Below, piece by piece: positions 1-11,169 of a DNA stretch of 64,000 bases. The translations under genes were made by a program, and so were the position numbers. The notes under the pieces were generated by a model. It worked only from the letters and a program-made list of their open reading frames with translations. It searched no databases and was not told the origin of the DNA. The first letter of the stretch is position 1; each line of letters begins with the position of its first letter. The DNA comes from Mytilus californianus (lineage: Eukaryota; Mollusca; Bivalvia; Mytilida; Mytilidae): assembly GCF_021869535.1 (NCBI RefSeq), contig NW_026262734.1, forward strand, positions 97,345,285 to 97,409,284. The letters are read 5' to 3'.

Positions 1-71
1 TTTATGGTTAGACCCGTACGAGATTTTCAGATTGTGAGGGGAGCCCTGGTATCCTTGTATCCTGACATTAT

Positions 72-545
72 CTTACCTCCTGTACATTTCTAGGAATATG
101 ATTGGTTAAAAGCACCCGCATGGAGACCGTGTATATTCCATATTGGGTTAGTAGGTGGAGCTTATTTCAATACACGATTAGTAGTGGTGTTACGTCCCTT
201 TATAAAAACAACACGGTGTTGAGGAAAAATCTAAAAGGTTTCAACAGACGAAAAAATTGACGATGAACGATTGAAATAAATTCATAAAACACATTTAAAG
301 CTGACAAGTTGTTATTTTTAGCATTTGCTTTTGTATAGACCAATGGAAGAAGGTTCTTAATACTAACGATATTGAAGACTTGATCACTTTGAGATATATG
401 GGGTCAGTAAATTAAATATATCGAATTTACTGACCCCATATATATCATATTAGGTCACTAGCACACTATGCAACAAATATAATCCGACTTAGTACTAATG
501 CCGGCTGGCAAAACTAAGAGTCGTCACGTTGGCCATGATACAAGA
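72..545. repeat. Insert inside satellite, copy 1, with central palindrome
   Basis: This segment interrupts the 170-bp satellite and recurs at about 1155-1625. Near its right end, at about 399-450, it has an inverted repeat with arms ggggtcagtaaatt and aatttactgacccc. It is most simply an old transposable element that was captured and then amplified as part of the higher-order unit. I do not recognise its family. Confidence 0.6.
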
Positions 546-1154
546 GGTAGAAGATGACGACATTGCATCTAAAATAGCCATAAGCATTTATGTCAGCAGG
601 GGATTTTTTTTTTGGCGGGAGGGGGTGGGTGTCCTGATGTTCTGATGTCACATTGTCAAACTTAACTATTGCCAGCTAGCCAAACTAAGAGACTATTAAC
701 GTTAACCATGATACCAGGGGTAAAAGTATACATTGCCTCTAAAATAGCTCACAGCACTGATGCTCTAGACCCGTACGAGCTTTAAGCATAGGGTTGGGGG
801 TACCTGGTTTGTCACATAGTCCGGCTATTGCCGGCTGATCAAACTAAGAGATTCATCACGTTGGCAATGATACCAGCGGTAGAAGAAGACAATGCCTCTA
901 AAATGTCCCATAGCGTTTATGTCTAGACCCGTACGAATTTTTTAACTTGTAGGGGTCCTGGTTTCCCAGTATGTCACTTAGTTCGACTTAAGTATTGCCG
1001 GCTGGCCAAACTACGAGATACGTCACGTTGGCCATGATAAAAAAAGGCAGAAGAAGACATTGCGTCTAAAATGGCCCAGAGTGTTTATGGCTAGACCCGT
1101 ACGAGATTTTCAGCTTGTGAGGGGGGGGGGGGGGGGGGGGGGGTCCTGGTATCC

Positions 1155-1625
1155 TTGTATCCTGACATTATCTTACCTGCTATACATTTCTAGGAATATG
1201 ATTGGTTAAAAGCAACCGCATGGAGACCGTGTATATTCCATATTGGGTTAGTAGGCGGAGCTTATTTCAATACACGATTAGTAGTGGTGTTACGTCCCTT
1301 TATAAAAACAACTCGGTGTTGAGGAAAAATCTAAAAGGTTTCAACAGACGAAAAAATTGACGATGAACGATTGAAATAAATTCATAAAACACATTTAAAG
1401 CTGACAAGTTGTTATTTTTAGCATTTGCTTTTGTATAGACCAATGGAAGAAGGTTCTTAATACTAAGGTATTGAAGACTTGATCACTTTGACATATATGG
1501 GGTCAGTAAATTGAATATGGGGATTCACTGACCCCATGTATATCATATTAGGCCACTAGCACACTATGCAACAAATATAATCCGACTTAGTACTAATGCC
1601 GGCTGGCAAAACTAACAGTCGTCAC
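1155..1625. repeat. Insert inside satellite, copy 2
   Basis: This is the second copy of the non-satellite insert. It is nearly identical to the copy at 72-545, except that its palindrome (about 1495-1545) has decayed on one side. Confidence 0.6.
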
Positions 1626-2829
1626 GTTGGCCATGATACAAGAGGTAGAAGATGACGACATTGCATCTAAAATGGCCATAAGCATTTATGCCTAGACCCG
1701 TACGAGTTTGTCAGCAGGGTTTTTTTTTTTTTTGGCGGGAGGGGGTGAGTGTCCTGATGTTCTGATGTCACATTGTCCGACTTAACTATTGCCAGCTAGC
1801 CAAACTAAGAGATTATTAACGTTAACCATGATACCAGGAGTAAAAGTATACATTGCCTCTATAATGGCTCACAGCACTGCTGCTCTAGACCCGTACGAGT
1901 TTAAAGCATAGGGTTGGGGTACCTGGTTTGTCACATAGTCCGACTATTGCCGCTGATCAAACTAAGAGATGTATCACGTTGGCAATAATTCCAGCGGTAA
2001 AAGAAACCAATGCCTCTAAAATGACCCATAGGACTTATGCCTAGACCCGTACGAGATTTTCAGCTTGTCTGGGTCCTGGTATCCTAGTATGTCACGTAGT
2101 TCGACTTAAGTATTGCCGGCTGGCCAAACTAAGAGATACGTCACGTTGGCCAAAATACAAGAGGTAGAAGAAAATATTGCCTCTAAAATGGCTCATGGCG
2201 TTTATCAGTGTCTAGACCCGTACGAGATTTTCAGCTTGTCGGGGTCCTGGTATCCTAGTATGTCACGTAGTTCGACTTAAGTATTGCCGGCTGGCCAAAC
2301 TAAGAGATACGTCACGTTGGCCATAATACAAGAGGTAGAAGAAGACATTGCCTCTAAAGTGGCCCATAGCGTTGATGTCTAGACCCGTACGAGATTTTCA
2401 GCTTGTGTGGGTCCTGCTTTCGTTGTATGTCACATAGTCCGACTTAATTAATGCCGTTTGGCCAAATTAAGAGAGTCGTCACGTTGGCCATGATACAAGA
2501 GGTAGAAGAAGATGAAATTGCCTCTAAAATGGCCATTATCATTTATGCCTAGACCCGTACGAGTTTGTCAACAGGTTTGTTTTGTTTTGTTTTGTTTTTG
2601 TTTTTTTTTTTTTTGGGGGGGGGGGGGGGGAGGGGGGTCCTGATATTCTGATGCACATTGTCCAACTGAACTATTGCCGGCTGTACAAACCTATAGATTA
2701 TTCACGTTGGTCATGGTACCTGATGTTACAGCTAACTGTCTCATGGTACATATGCCCTAAACCCGTACGACTTTGTCAGCATAGGGTGGGGGTAATTGGT
2801 TGTATCTTTAGTCTGAACTGTTAAATATG

Positions 2830-3569
2830 GTTGAAAAAAATTGTATATAATATGAGAACTGTATAATTCTGAAAGTGATTTAAAACCAGTAAAAAATCAC
2901 GTCGGCATGTAAGAGAATTTAATAAGAACCATTTTGTAATCTTATATGGAATGTGTCTTTACTAAGAAGCATCTGTAGATTGTATTTTTGGTTCAGCTTA
3001 ATGTTTAAATATAAAAGGCTATTCATTGATGTTTCAATTGGCATTTTTTATAATTTACCGAAAAATATTTGTAAACTATCGGTTTACGTAAGCGTTCCCC
3101 TTTTTATAATTGATTAAGTAAACGCAGACCTCGAAGAAGACACCCGTTGAGTTAAGAATTTATTGTTATTTGTAGCAATATCAAATATAATCAGCAAACA
3201 TTATTTTATCCTTATAATTGATATTTTCTTACAACACTTCATCGAACCCAGGTCATCTCATGAATATTATTGCTGGTTGCCCTAGTGAATAGTAAGCGGC
3301 CGACTGTTATCGCCGGTTAGCTTCACAATAGTCATTCATGTTTACCGGTTTCTATGCAGGCTCATTTTTGGGGGCCGGCAAAGCCGTCGAAAATTTACTT
3401 TCGAATTCGTTCACAACAATTCTTTATTTTGGGTAGAATATTCATTTCATCCTGTTTTCGACATGATAGGTTATGTTCAGTTACCACTTCGTCTTGGTTA
3501 GCTTATTCATTTCATTACTTATTATCAGTTCTAACTAGTTAAAATTCCCCCAACCGAATTAAAAATAAT
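2830..3569. other. AT-rich spacer, nothing recognised
   Basis: No convincing reading frame, splice pair or repeat was seen in this stretch. Confidence 0.5.
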
Positions 3570-4061
3570 TATACTAGTCAACAAAAGAAACGATACACAA
3601 GTTTGAACTAAAATTTATCATAAAATATAATAAATAGGAAAATCTTTTAAATTATCATATGAAAAACATTCATTTACAAAGCAAATGCATATGATTAAAA
3701 GAATATGACCAAATTAGAAAGTTACAAAATACCAAGTTATTGAACACAGGGGTCAAATTTATTTTGCAGAAAAGTCGGCACTTAATTTCGAAGATGATAA
3801 TTAATTTAAGCAGACCATGTTTAAGTTTAACAGTTTAAAGTTCTAACACCGATTTTTGAATTTTTGGGTGAAAATACGATTTTTGAAATAACAAAAATTT
3901 TAGAAATTTTTTTCGCGTTTTTGCTTTGGTTTTGATGAGAAAAACAACACTCTGTAAAAATTAGACGAATAGGGCAGTTATTTACTTTGGTACAGTGTAT
4001 TTAATTTGATGATATATGGAAAATACATTGCCTTGTATCGTTTCTTTTGTTGACTAGTATA
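3570..4061. mobile_element. MITE with about 30-bp terminal inverted repeats and TA ends
   Basis: The left end reads tatactagtcaacaaaagaa and continues for about 10 more matching bases. The right end is its reverse complement with one dinucleotide indel. The element is about 490 bp, has no reading frame, and both ends start with TA. That fits a non-autonomous Tc1/mariner-type element, but the superfamily is inferred from the TA alone. Confidence 0.75.
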
Positions 4062-5279
4062 GTAGTCCCTTCCTTTTTTTTCATCATATTTGTCAATGTT
4101 AAAGCTTAATGGGATATATTTATATTTTTTCTGTAACATTTGTATTGAATATCTCAGCTATTCTTGGTTTGCTGTTATTGTATTTTAATCTTTATCTTTG
4201 TAAAAATTTCTTACCGTGCAACAACGATGAGTTTTTAACAGCCTTCACTAGCTATACAGCCCTCGCACAGTCGGCTACCCCGTCCCCCTACCCTACCATC
4301 GTTGTTCGAAGTTCATGAATAATCATAATGAATCTCATGAAATGGGCATAAAATGAAACTGAAAATAGCTTAATTATATATAATTTCTGCAATTGTTTGT
4401 TACATGATCATTAATTGTAAATAGATAAATGCTTGACACCTTATGATACAAGTATTTGTTGTTTTACGCATCAAAGAAGACTTAATATTTCAATTATTCT
4501 AAAGTAATAATTTGTAAAGGGAGGTAAATCATATTTTTTAAAGATTTATAACAAAAACTTTATTCCACATTTCCGTGCTTTTTAGGGTTGAATTGTTAAA
4601 GAAAAATGCTGCTTCACATTGTGTTTTAAAAAAGAAATTCCTTATTTCTCCACTCTTGTAGTGTTCTATATTTTTTTTTAATTTATTTCTCACCCTTTCA
4701 ACGTGCAGCGCGGTGTGCTAATAAAATATACAAATGTCTTTTAATTCTTGAACAAAAAATGAAAATGTAAAATTCAGTGGAGGATTCAGATAAAGCGTGG
4801 TTGGTGTACGACACCCTCCCCTTTAAACGTAAAATATCTTCTTTTTTTCGGCAGATAAAATCGTTCAACATTTTTTTGCAATCCTCCTATCAGCGATATA
4901 CGTATATGTTTTCGGCAATTAGCCCCCCCCCCCTTTCCCCTTCAAAAATCCTGGATCCACCCCTTAAACTCATGCATGGTGTCTTCGATTGTTAAATTAA
5001 AAAACGTTATATATAGTATAAAAAAACATTTGAGTCTTATGCAACTTTTGGGTTTATAGACATATCTGAAAACTGGCTGCTAGCGGAGTGGCTGCTAGCG
5101 AGTGGCTGCAAGCTTGAGTCTAGCTATGCAAACATATAATAATTTGCTTTGAAATGAATGAATTACTTTTCACTATTAAGCAATCGTAAATTTTAAATGT
5201 TGAACATAATTTGCTCTAACGACCCTTGATCATTTGTTTAACCTAATCTGATTCAAAAAGCCATAGCAACCCATTGTCA
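4062..5279. other. Spacer holding the likely 3' UTR of the lectin gene
   Basis: No coding exon was recognised. The part next to 5280 should be the minus-strand 3' untranslated region of the lectin gene. A compact block at 4240-4315, rich in CCCTAC and CGTTGTTCG, looks unlike its AT-rich surroundings and may be the end of a dispersed repeat. A C-run lies at about 4922-4933. Confidence 0.4.
4682..4687 (-). promoter_or_regulatory. Candidate polyadenylation signal of the lectin gene
   Basis: AATAAA on the minus strand, about 600 bases downstream of the stop at 5280. AATAAA is frequent by chance in AT-rich DNA, so this is only a candidate. Confidence 0.25.
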
Positions 5280-5320
5280 TCAGTTAACGTCAATCTTATA
5301 TTCATCTGATAGTACGTGTT
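5280..5320 (-). CDS. Lectin gene, terminal coding exon with stop
   Basis: A strong acceptor precedes this exon on the minus strand: a long T tract ending in ggttccag. Read in the carried phase 1, the exon encodes EHVLSDEYKIDVN followed by TGA at 5280-5282. The tail is short and hydrophilic with no membrane segment, so the product should be secreted, not anchored. Phase agreement with the micro-exon at 5565-5579 supports the call. The exon is small and the inference rests on splice signals alone. Confidence 0.5.
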
Positions 5321-5564
5321 CTGGAACCAAAAAAAAAAAACAAAAACAAGTGAAACTCATCTACTATAGCTTTCATTATTGGCAAGAATCTTATGTCTTC
5401 TTGTTTTTTTTTTGCAAATTCTTTTTACCGATTTGAATAGTCATTAAAAGTTTTACATCTCTGATGAATCGTATCAAAATGTATTTGTAAACGAAAAATA
5501 ACTACATTACATGTATGGGGACAAGCTATGACCAAATAATTGAATAGAGTTACGATTTACTCAC

Positions 5565-5579
5565 CTATTACAACATCTC
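5565..5579 (-). CDS. Lectin gene, 15-nt micro-exon
   Basis: On the minus strand, gagatgttgtaatag sits between a good acceptor (ttaatttcag) and a consensus donor (gtgagt). It is 15 bases long and phase 1-1, so it adds five residues (Asp-Val-Val-Ile plus split codons) without changing frame. It lies between the lectin exon and the terminal exon, with matching phase on both sides. A chance pair of strong splice sites 15 bases apart in phase is possible but not likely. Confidence 0.5.
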
Positions 5580-6796
5580 CTGAAATTAATTTGAGAGCAT
5601 CATATATCTATTGTAAATACATTTTCTAAGAAATTAAATGCATTGGAAGATATTTTGTATGTAATTACGTAAATAAACAAGAAGCACACGAACATAAAAA
5701 AAAAACGTTTGATCGATTTGCTGGATTGCAATTTCCATCTTGTCAAACCAACATAATAACTAGCAAATGATTTTAAGACTATTTATTGTATTGTGTCATA
5801 AATTCTAATAAACTGAAGCATACAACCATGGGCAAAAACATCCTTAATAAATACTCTTAGCAACTATATGTAAATGTAATATGGTTCAGACTAAATCAAT
5901 CAATACATGAATCTTCTTCAAAGGTCAGTTGTCAATGTCATCATCAAAAGCTTTAGCAATCATTCATGAATAGTTGAAAAGTCCCTTGCAACCACATTGT
6001 TTGGGGTTCGTCGGGATAAAAATTCGATTGATTGATTCCAACAAGTAGTTCATTCTCTTTATGTGAACTCACTGTCTGTAACAGATTTTAGATATGTTGA
6101 TATAAATGTACCAACGTCAAATTTCATTAAGGTAACAAAACTGAAAATTTCAGATTCCAATAGCAACCATGCTTGCAGCCTTTATCCCAATCATTTTGTT
6201 GAAAATTATAAACAAGCAACATTGATAAGTTATTTTGATAATTACAACTTAAGCAAACGTGTGTAATTGGTCTGGAAAAATGCATATATTTTCCTTTTAG
6301 AATACGATGAAAAATATTTTCATTTCTGACTAGGATTCGTTTTATCTTCTATCTTACTAATTAAATGTGAAATTTAATGAACCAATGTTAAATTCTCACC
6401 AAAATTTAATGAACTAAATAAATGTTAAATTCTCATAAAAATTGAAATGATTCCAGAAAACTGAGTTTAAATTTGGTAATTTTTATTTAAAGTATGCATT
6501 TTTGAGCTCAATTTCATGGCAACGATGACATAAGCAAAAGTGGTGTACAAATATTTCTGATATTTATCAATAGCTATTAGCAAATACAATTTCAAAAAAA
6601 TCTACGACTTTGTGTGTCACAATTTGGTCGGTTTTCACAGAGAATTGCTATTTAATGCACACTATAACTTCAATATTTACATACAATGTAACATATCATT
6701 ATATCAGCCAGTGAGCACACTTATCCAAATTAACCAAGAGAAAGTTGATAATAAATATACGTTTTATCTTCGATATGAATTAAACTTGAAACTCAC

Positions 6797-7093
6797 CGCA
6801 ATCATATTGAACAAATATATCTCTGTCATCATCCTCAGTACAACCTGCCAACCCTCCACCAATGATAGAAGGATTAACCAAAAAACTACATGTATTTCGA
6901 AAAGCGCACATGTCTGTCAGGTTTTCTGTTACCCTCTCACCACATGTTGCTGTGGCCACATCAAAATATCGGCCTGGGAAAGTACAACTTAAACCACCGT
7001 ACCAACCTTCTTTCATTACAATAACTTTATGGAGAGGACAAAATAGTTCAGCCATGTCTCCATCGCAGTAACGTTGATGCCGATATTGCATTG
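6797..7093 (-). CDS. SUEL/Gal-lectin domain exon
   Basis: This 297-nt exon is phase 1-1. It is flanked by the acceptor tttatttcag and the donor gtgagt, and encodes one complete galactose/rhamnose-binding lectin-type domain. Eight cysteines are present in the family order: YCDG, LFCP, LSCT, ATCG, DMCA, NTCS, AGCT and YDCG. The hydrophobic KVIVM strand, the WYGG turn and a closing DIFVQYDCG strand also match. Two motifs that contact sugar in well-studied members are altered: YGR is YGG, and the DPC...KYL region reads AGC...DIF. The fold therefore looks sound but sugar specificity is uncertain. Reading frame upstream of the acceptor is intronic. The symmetrical phase is typical of shuffled extracellular domains. 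Confidence 0.85.
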
Positions 7094-7352
7094 CTGAAAT
7101 AAACAAAGATATTGTTATTCCCAGGTTTTTAGGTTCGTGTTGTTCAAACTTTATTCTTCTGTGTAGTTTTTCTTGTTTCATCATTCTTCATTGTTCTACG
7201 GCCATGGTGTTGTCTTTTTTCTTCGCTCTGTAGCTTGTGATTGTATCCTTGGTACATGTACATGTATATTTCCACACCTTTTAATAGGTGCTATCTAATG
7301 TACGAAGAATGGCTTCTAATATGTTTAAATATTGTATCGTTTGAACAAAAAA

Positions 7353-7535
7353 GTGTAAATACAAATACAGGGAACATCCACTAATACGAAAAAAATCAGT
7401 GTAAATACAAGTAAAGGAAACACCCACAAATACGAAAAAATCTCAGTGTAAATACAAATACAGGGAACATCCACAAATACAAAAATCAGTGTAAATACAA
7501 GTAGAGGGAACATCAACAAAAAAATAAGTGTAGAA
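7353..7535. repeat. Minisatellite, about 46-bp unit, four copies
   Basis: The motif gtgtaaatacaa recurs at about 7353, 7399, 7446 and 7490. Each is followed by a ggaacatccacaaatac segment. It lies in an intron of the lectin gene. Confidence 0.8.
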
Positions 7536-7592
7536 AACTTTTAAAGATCATCGTATATTTTTGTTGTTAAAGAAGAAATGCTTATTTAATTG

Positions 7593-7880
7593 TCACACTA
7601 TGGTTGTTTTATTGTCACACTATGGTTGTTTTATTGTCACACTATGTCACACTATGGTTGTTTTATTGTCACACTATGCCACACTATGTCACACTATGGT
7701 TGTTTTATTGTCACACTATGTCACACTATGTCACACTATGGTTGTTTTATTGTCACACTATGTCACACTATGTCACACTATGGTTGTTTTATTGTCACAC
7801 TATGGTTGTTTTATTGTCACACTATGTCACACTATGGTTGTTTTATTGTCACACTATGTCACACTATGGTTGTTTTAAAT
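7593..7880. repeat. Two-word minisatellite: 10-bp and 12-bp blocks
   Basis: The array is built from tcacactatg (10 bp, 18 copies, one with a c for t) and gttgttttattg (12 bp). Runs of the 10-mer between the 12-mers are 1, 1, 2, 3, 3, 3, 1, 2 and 2. It contains no stop codon in any forward frame, so overlapping open frames of about 100 codons arise by construction and are not genes. It lies in an intron of the lectin gene. Confidence 0.9.
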
Positions 7881-8099
7881 GTCATAGTTGAGGGTCTGGA
7901 TAAGGTTAACATAATATAGAATAATGACCCAAACAAATAATGAATAGAGAAAAATGTGCTAAAACTAACAGAGAATAAAGGGGGGGGGGTGGTAAATGAT
8001 AAGGAATAACTCTGGAAAATAAAAAAATAAGGTAATACTATACCGATTACAGAAATTATCGATGCACAGAACAAAAAATGTCCTATACTATATAAGTAC

Positions 8100-8677
8100 A
8101 GACAAACATTTTGTTAAATCATTTTGATAAATAAGCGTTATATTAAATAATTAAATATAAAGAAAAATGCCATAAAGATTAAAAGAATACAGAAATTCAG
8201 GACCCCCATGCAGACCCTCATAGTTTTACGCCTCACTAAAATTTACACTAAAACATTAATGTCAATTAAAAGGATGCTTTGTACAACCCGGCCAAAAAAA
8301 AAACCAATAGTGTTGGATGAAAATGTAACTCTAAGACAAGAGAGACAATTTCTTAGACTAAGTGTAAACTTTTCATCTTTAATCAGCAAAATCCCAGTAG
8401 CATAGAATATGAATTATAAAACTGCCATCAGATCTATATTTGTCCTTATTTATCAAAATGTGTATTTAGAATTTCAGTACCAAACATACTTACCATAAAA
8501 AAATATACATAGTAATTGAAAATTCGCTTTCGTTGTGATTTAGTAATGGTTATCACATAAATAGTACAGTAATTAGAGAAATTAATTTGGAAACAATATT
8601 TAAAATCTTTATGACCACACCTTCAAATAATTCAGCAAAAATAAAAATGGTACATTGTAGAATATATTCGACTTAGC
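8100..8677. other. Lectin intron, nothing firm
   Basis: A perfect-looking minus-strand donor (gtaagtatg) is read at about 8495-8503, but no matching acceptor or sensible reading frame was found upstream of it. Otherwise this is AT-rich intron. Confidence 0.4.
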
Positions 8678-8740
8678 TGGGTTAACGTCAAGTGGTTAAT
8701 ATTTTAAGCATATTCAGGACGAGAACAATTTAACAGTAAA
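8678..8740 (-). repeat. SINE-type 3' tail fragment
   Basis: Reverse-oriented copy of the tail seen at 39045-39110: a ggttaacgtcaagtgg segment followed by attcaggacgagaacaa. Confidence 0.5.
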
Positions 8741-9079
8741 ATTTGTTCACTGGACAGGTTCCGATTTTAGCAAATATCGCATCAGAGTACACTGAGCTCA
8801 AAACGAATGCAACACCCAATGAACATCACTGTGTACAAGATATTCCTTTGAAAAGACTTATTCTTTATATCTGCAGGAGAACTTTTCATGTCATATAGAA
8901 TAAATAAGTAAGGGTCTGGATTTTTAAGATCATTTTTCTCCATTCTTTGTTTATTTTTTCCATTATTCTCTATTCTTTATAATTTACATGTAGCACCCCA
9001 TTTTTCTATATTCTGTCATTATTGTTTACCTTTTTTCTCTATTCTTTAATTTTTTGCCCTTATTCTGCACTTATTATAA

Positions 9080-9260
9080 AAAAAATAAGGAGATGAGCTA
9101 TGATTGCCAATGAGACGACTATCCACCAAAGTTCAAATAAAGTGGATGTAAGCAATTATAGGCAACCGTACAGCCTTCAACAATGAGAAAAACCCATACC
9201 GTATAGTCGGCTATAAAAGGCCCCTAAATGAAAAATATGAAACATTAATTCAATTAAGAA
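9080..9260 (+). repeat. Dispersed family A copy, partial
   Basis: The sequence contains tgattgccaatgagacgact, then a block like ggcaaccgtacagccttcaa, then ccataccgtatagtcggc and a ctataaaaggcccc end. The flanking ctctattcttta-rich sequence (8930-9075 and 9285-9325) seems to belong to the host element. It lies in an intron of the lectin gene. Confidence 0.75.
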
Positions 9261-9943
9261 AACTAACGGCCTAATTTATAACAAAACATTTGCCCATTAT
9301 TCTCTTATTCTGTAAACCCCCATCGAGACCCGCATGTATGGCCATGAAGCACATTTAATATATATTAAGTAAATATGCTATTTTAGTCAAACATTAATTT
9401 TGTCTATAATCATTGACGGATGGAAAAGAAGACAATAAATAAATAGTAAGAATAGCAATAAGTTTTTCTAAATAAACCTATAGTACGTCTACATGAGAAA
9501 ACGATAACAATCAGGTGCGGATTCATGAGTCGGCGAACTCCCTAAAAAAAGGAAAATGTAATAATGGTAAATTTACAGCCAATTTTAAGTCCAAATAAGG
9601 TCCTGCTTAGGAGCTCCCCTCCTTACACACACCTTAACATTAAATCCTGGGTCCGAGCCTGAAAATTTTGGTAATAACAAACCATACCATGACAATTTGT
9701 CAAAATTCATAATTATCTAAAGTATTATAATTCAATAATTACATTAGATGTATGTTTCATTATAATACGTTATTTTGATTGGCTAACAGCAATCTCGCGT
9801 CATTCTTCATTTCAAAATTAATTTCATGAATTGTAACATACATCATGACACACGTTTCCACAGTAAAGTGCACAGGTAAATAAAAGAAAATAATGATAGT
9901 AATCGTGTTTTCATGATCATAGCGAAAAAATGTAACTATAAGT

Positions 9944-10089
9944 ATTGAATGCTTCTTTTAGTAATTTCATAGGGTTGTAAAAGCGTTGACCGTGCGTACA
10001 TTTTTAGAATGAAGCGCTTCGCTTCATACAAAATGTACTTCGGTCAACGCTTTTACACCCCAATGAATTTTCAAATAGAAGCATTCAAT
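9944..10089. repeat. Long fold-back palindrome in lectin intron
   Basis: The left arm starts attgaatgcttcttttag and includes aaaagcgttgaccg. The right arm includes cggtcaacgcttttac and ends agaagcattcaat. The arms pair over roughly 65 bases each around gaagcgcttcgcttc, with mismatches. Upstream sequence from about 9770 (ttattttgattggctaac) may be part of the same element. Confidence 0.8.
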
Positions 10090-10099
10090 TCTTAATTGA

Positions 10100-10860
10100 T
10101 ATTTTAGGCTTTTCTGTATAATGCACATCATAAATTGCCTATCGTGACTTAAAAAAATTTGTGTAGAAATCTGTGAGAAGAGTGAAGATCAACCTAAACA
10201 AACATTTTCATAGACTTAAGTACGGAATTTTATCATGTTTATAACAACTTTAATTTTTATACAATTTATATTTTTTTAGCAAATGCACAGTTTGGTATTA
10301 TAAATATCAAGGATTTGATAAACATTCATAAGATATAGAATAAACATACGGACTTGTCTCTTTTTACGAACCAGTACGTCTTCCTGCAAGTATTTATCAG
10401 AATACCATGTTATGTATTAAAATGGAATATATCATTTTACATTTTGCAACACGTGTTTCTTATAATAACAAAAAGCTGCAGAGCAAGGTCACGTGCCTTC
10501 CAAGAAACAGTACAATCAAAAGTACGTCAATTCTTTAACTTTGCAGTGTTTGTTGAATTGATTGTGAAACCATGCCTAAAATCCGAATAAGCTCTTTAAC
10601 ATAAAAAAAGAATGAAAATACAAAAACGCCTAAAGATTGTAAAATTAATTTTGGTTTTTTTTACGAATGGCTCTGTGAATGGTCGATTGAAATTTGGGAA
10701 TACAGGGACTTATACTGTTATCCATCATATTTGTAAGGTACAAAGTCTTGGAAAGGATGGTAATTAGAACTCTTAAATATATCCTAAATCTTCCTGAATC
10801 TTTCAACATGCTGTGAATGAAAAAAAAAACATAAATCAAAGATAAATTTCTAAATATAAA
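10100..10860. other. Lectin intron, no supported exon
   Basis: A strong minus-strand acceptor (T tract ending ttcattcacag) lies at about 10812. The frame that would follow the acidic exon meets a stop within nine codons, so I did not use it. Confidence 0.35.
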
Positions 10861-10865
10861 TAAAT

Positions 10866-10868
<3 letters not shown>

Positions 10869-10929
<61 letters not shown>
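10869..10929. repeat. (GA)n microsatellite
   Basis: About 30 uninterrupted GA dinucleotides. Confidence 0.98.
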
Positions 10930-10931
<2 letters not shown>

Positions 10932-11037
10932 GAGTTAGCTAGTTCGAATGACAAAATGTAGTAAAATTGGTATGGCAGATTCAAATAAGGCAAGGAAACA
11001 GATCAATTGCAGTGGTGCAAGAATTACAAATGCCATA

Positions 11038-11165
11038 TGAAAAAATAAGGAGACAAGGTATGATATGATTGCCACAAAGAGAACTAACAACAAGAAAACA
11101 AAGGACGATGTTGCTAACAACTATAGAGCATTATACTGCCTTCAACCATGAGCAATGTCCAAAGC
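11038..11165 (+). repeat. Dispersed family A copy, degenerate
   Basis: Reads aaggtatgatatgattgcca, then a diverged gagaactaacaac block, an aactatagagcattatac block and a gccttcaaccatgagcaa end. It is an older copy than those at 15067 and 25577. Confidence 0.65.
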
Positions 11166-11169
11166 GAAT

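Larger units (their letters stand above)
1..2830. repeat. Satellite of about 170-bp units with a 1083-bp higher-order period
   Basis: A motif gacccgtacgag recurs at 11, 768, 926, 1094, 1695, 1888, 2044, 2215, 2382 and 2552, with a variant at 2758. Typical spacing is 156 to 208 bases. Each unit also carries a gccggctggccaaact block and a segment reading roughly acattgcctctaaaatgg. Bases from 11 repeat from 1094 onward almost unchanged, giving a higher-order unit of 1083 bp made of several simple units plus an unrelated insert of about 470 bp. Long G runs sit after the same cagcttgt segment in some units. The array continues beyond the left edge. No protein is encoded; short reading frames here are chance. 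Confidence 0.85.

Noticed and set aside
2582..2824. Plus-strand frame starting in a T run and G run
   Set aside because: The translation is low-complexity Phe, Val and Gly followed by satellite sequence.
7561..7919. Three overlapping plus-strand frames of 95-109 codons
   Set aside because: All three frames are open because the 10-bp and 12-bp words contain no stop in any phase. Pure minisatellite.
8495..8540. Missing lectin exon before the donor gtaagtatg at about 8503
   Set aside because: The only nearby acceptor gives an 11-codon exon of the wrong phase rich in Phe and Tyr, and the pyrimidine tract is absent.
10645..10839. Missing lectin exon after the strong acceptor at about 10812
   Set aside because: The phase carried from the acidic exon meets a TAG within nine codons, and no good donor gives a length of 1 modulo 3.
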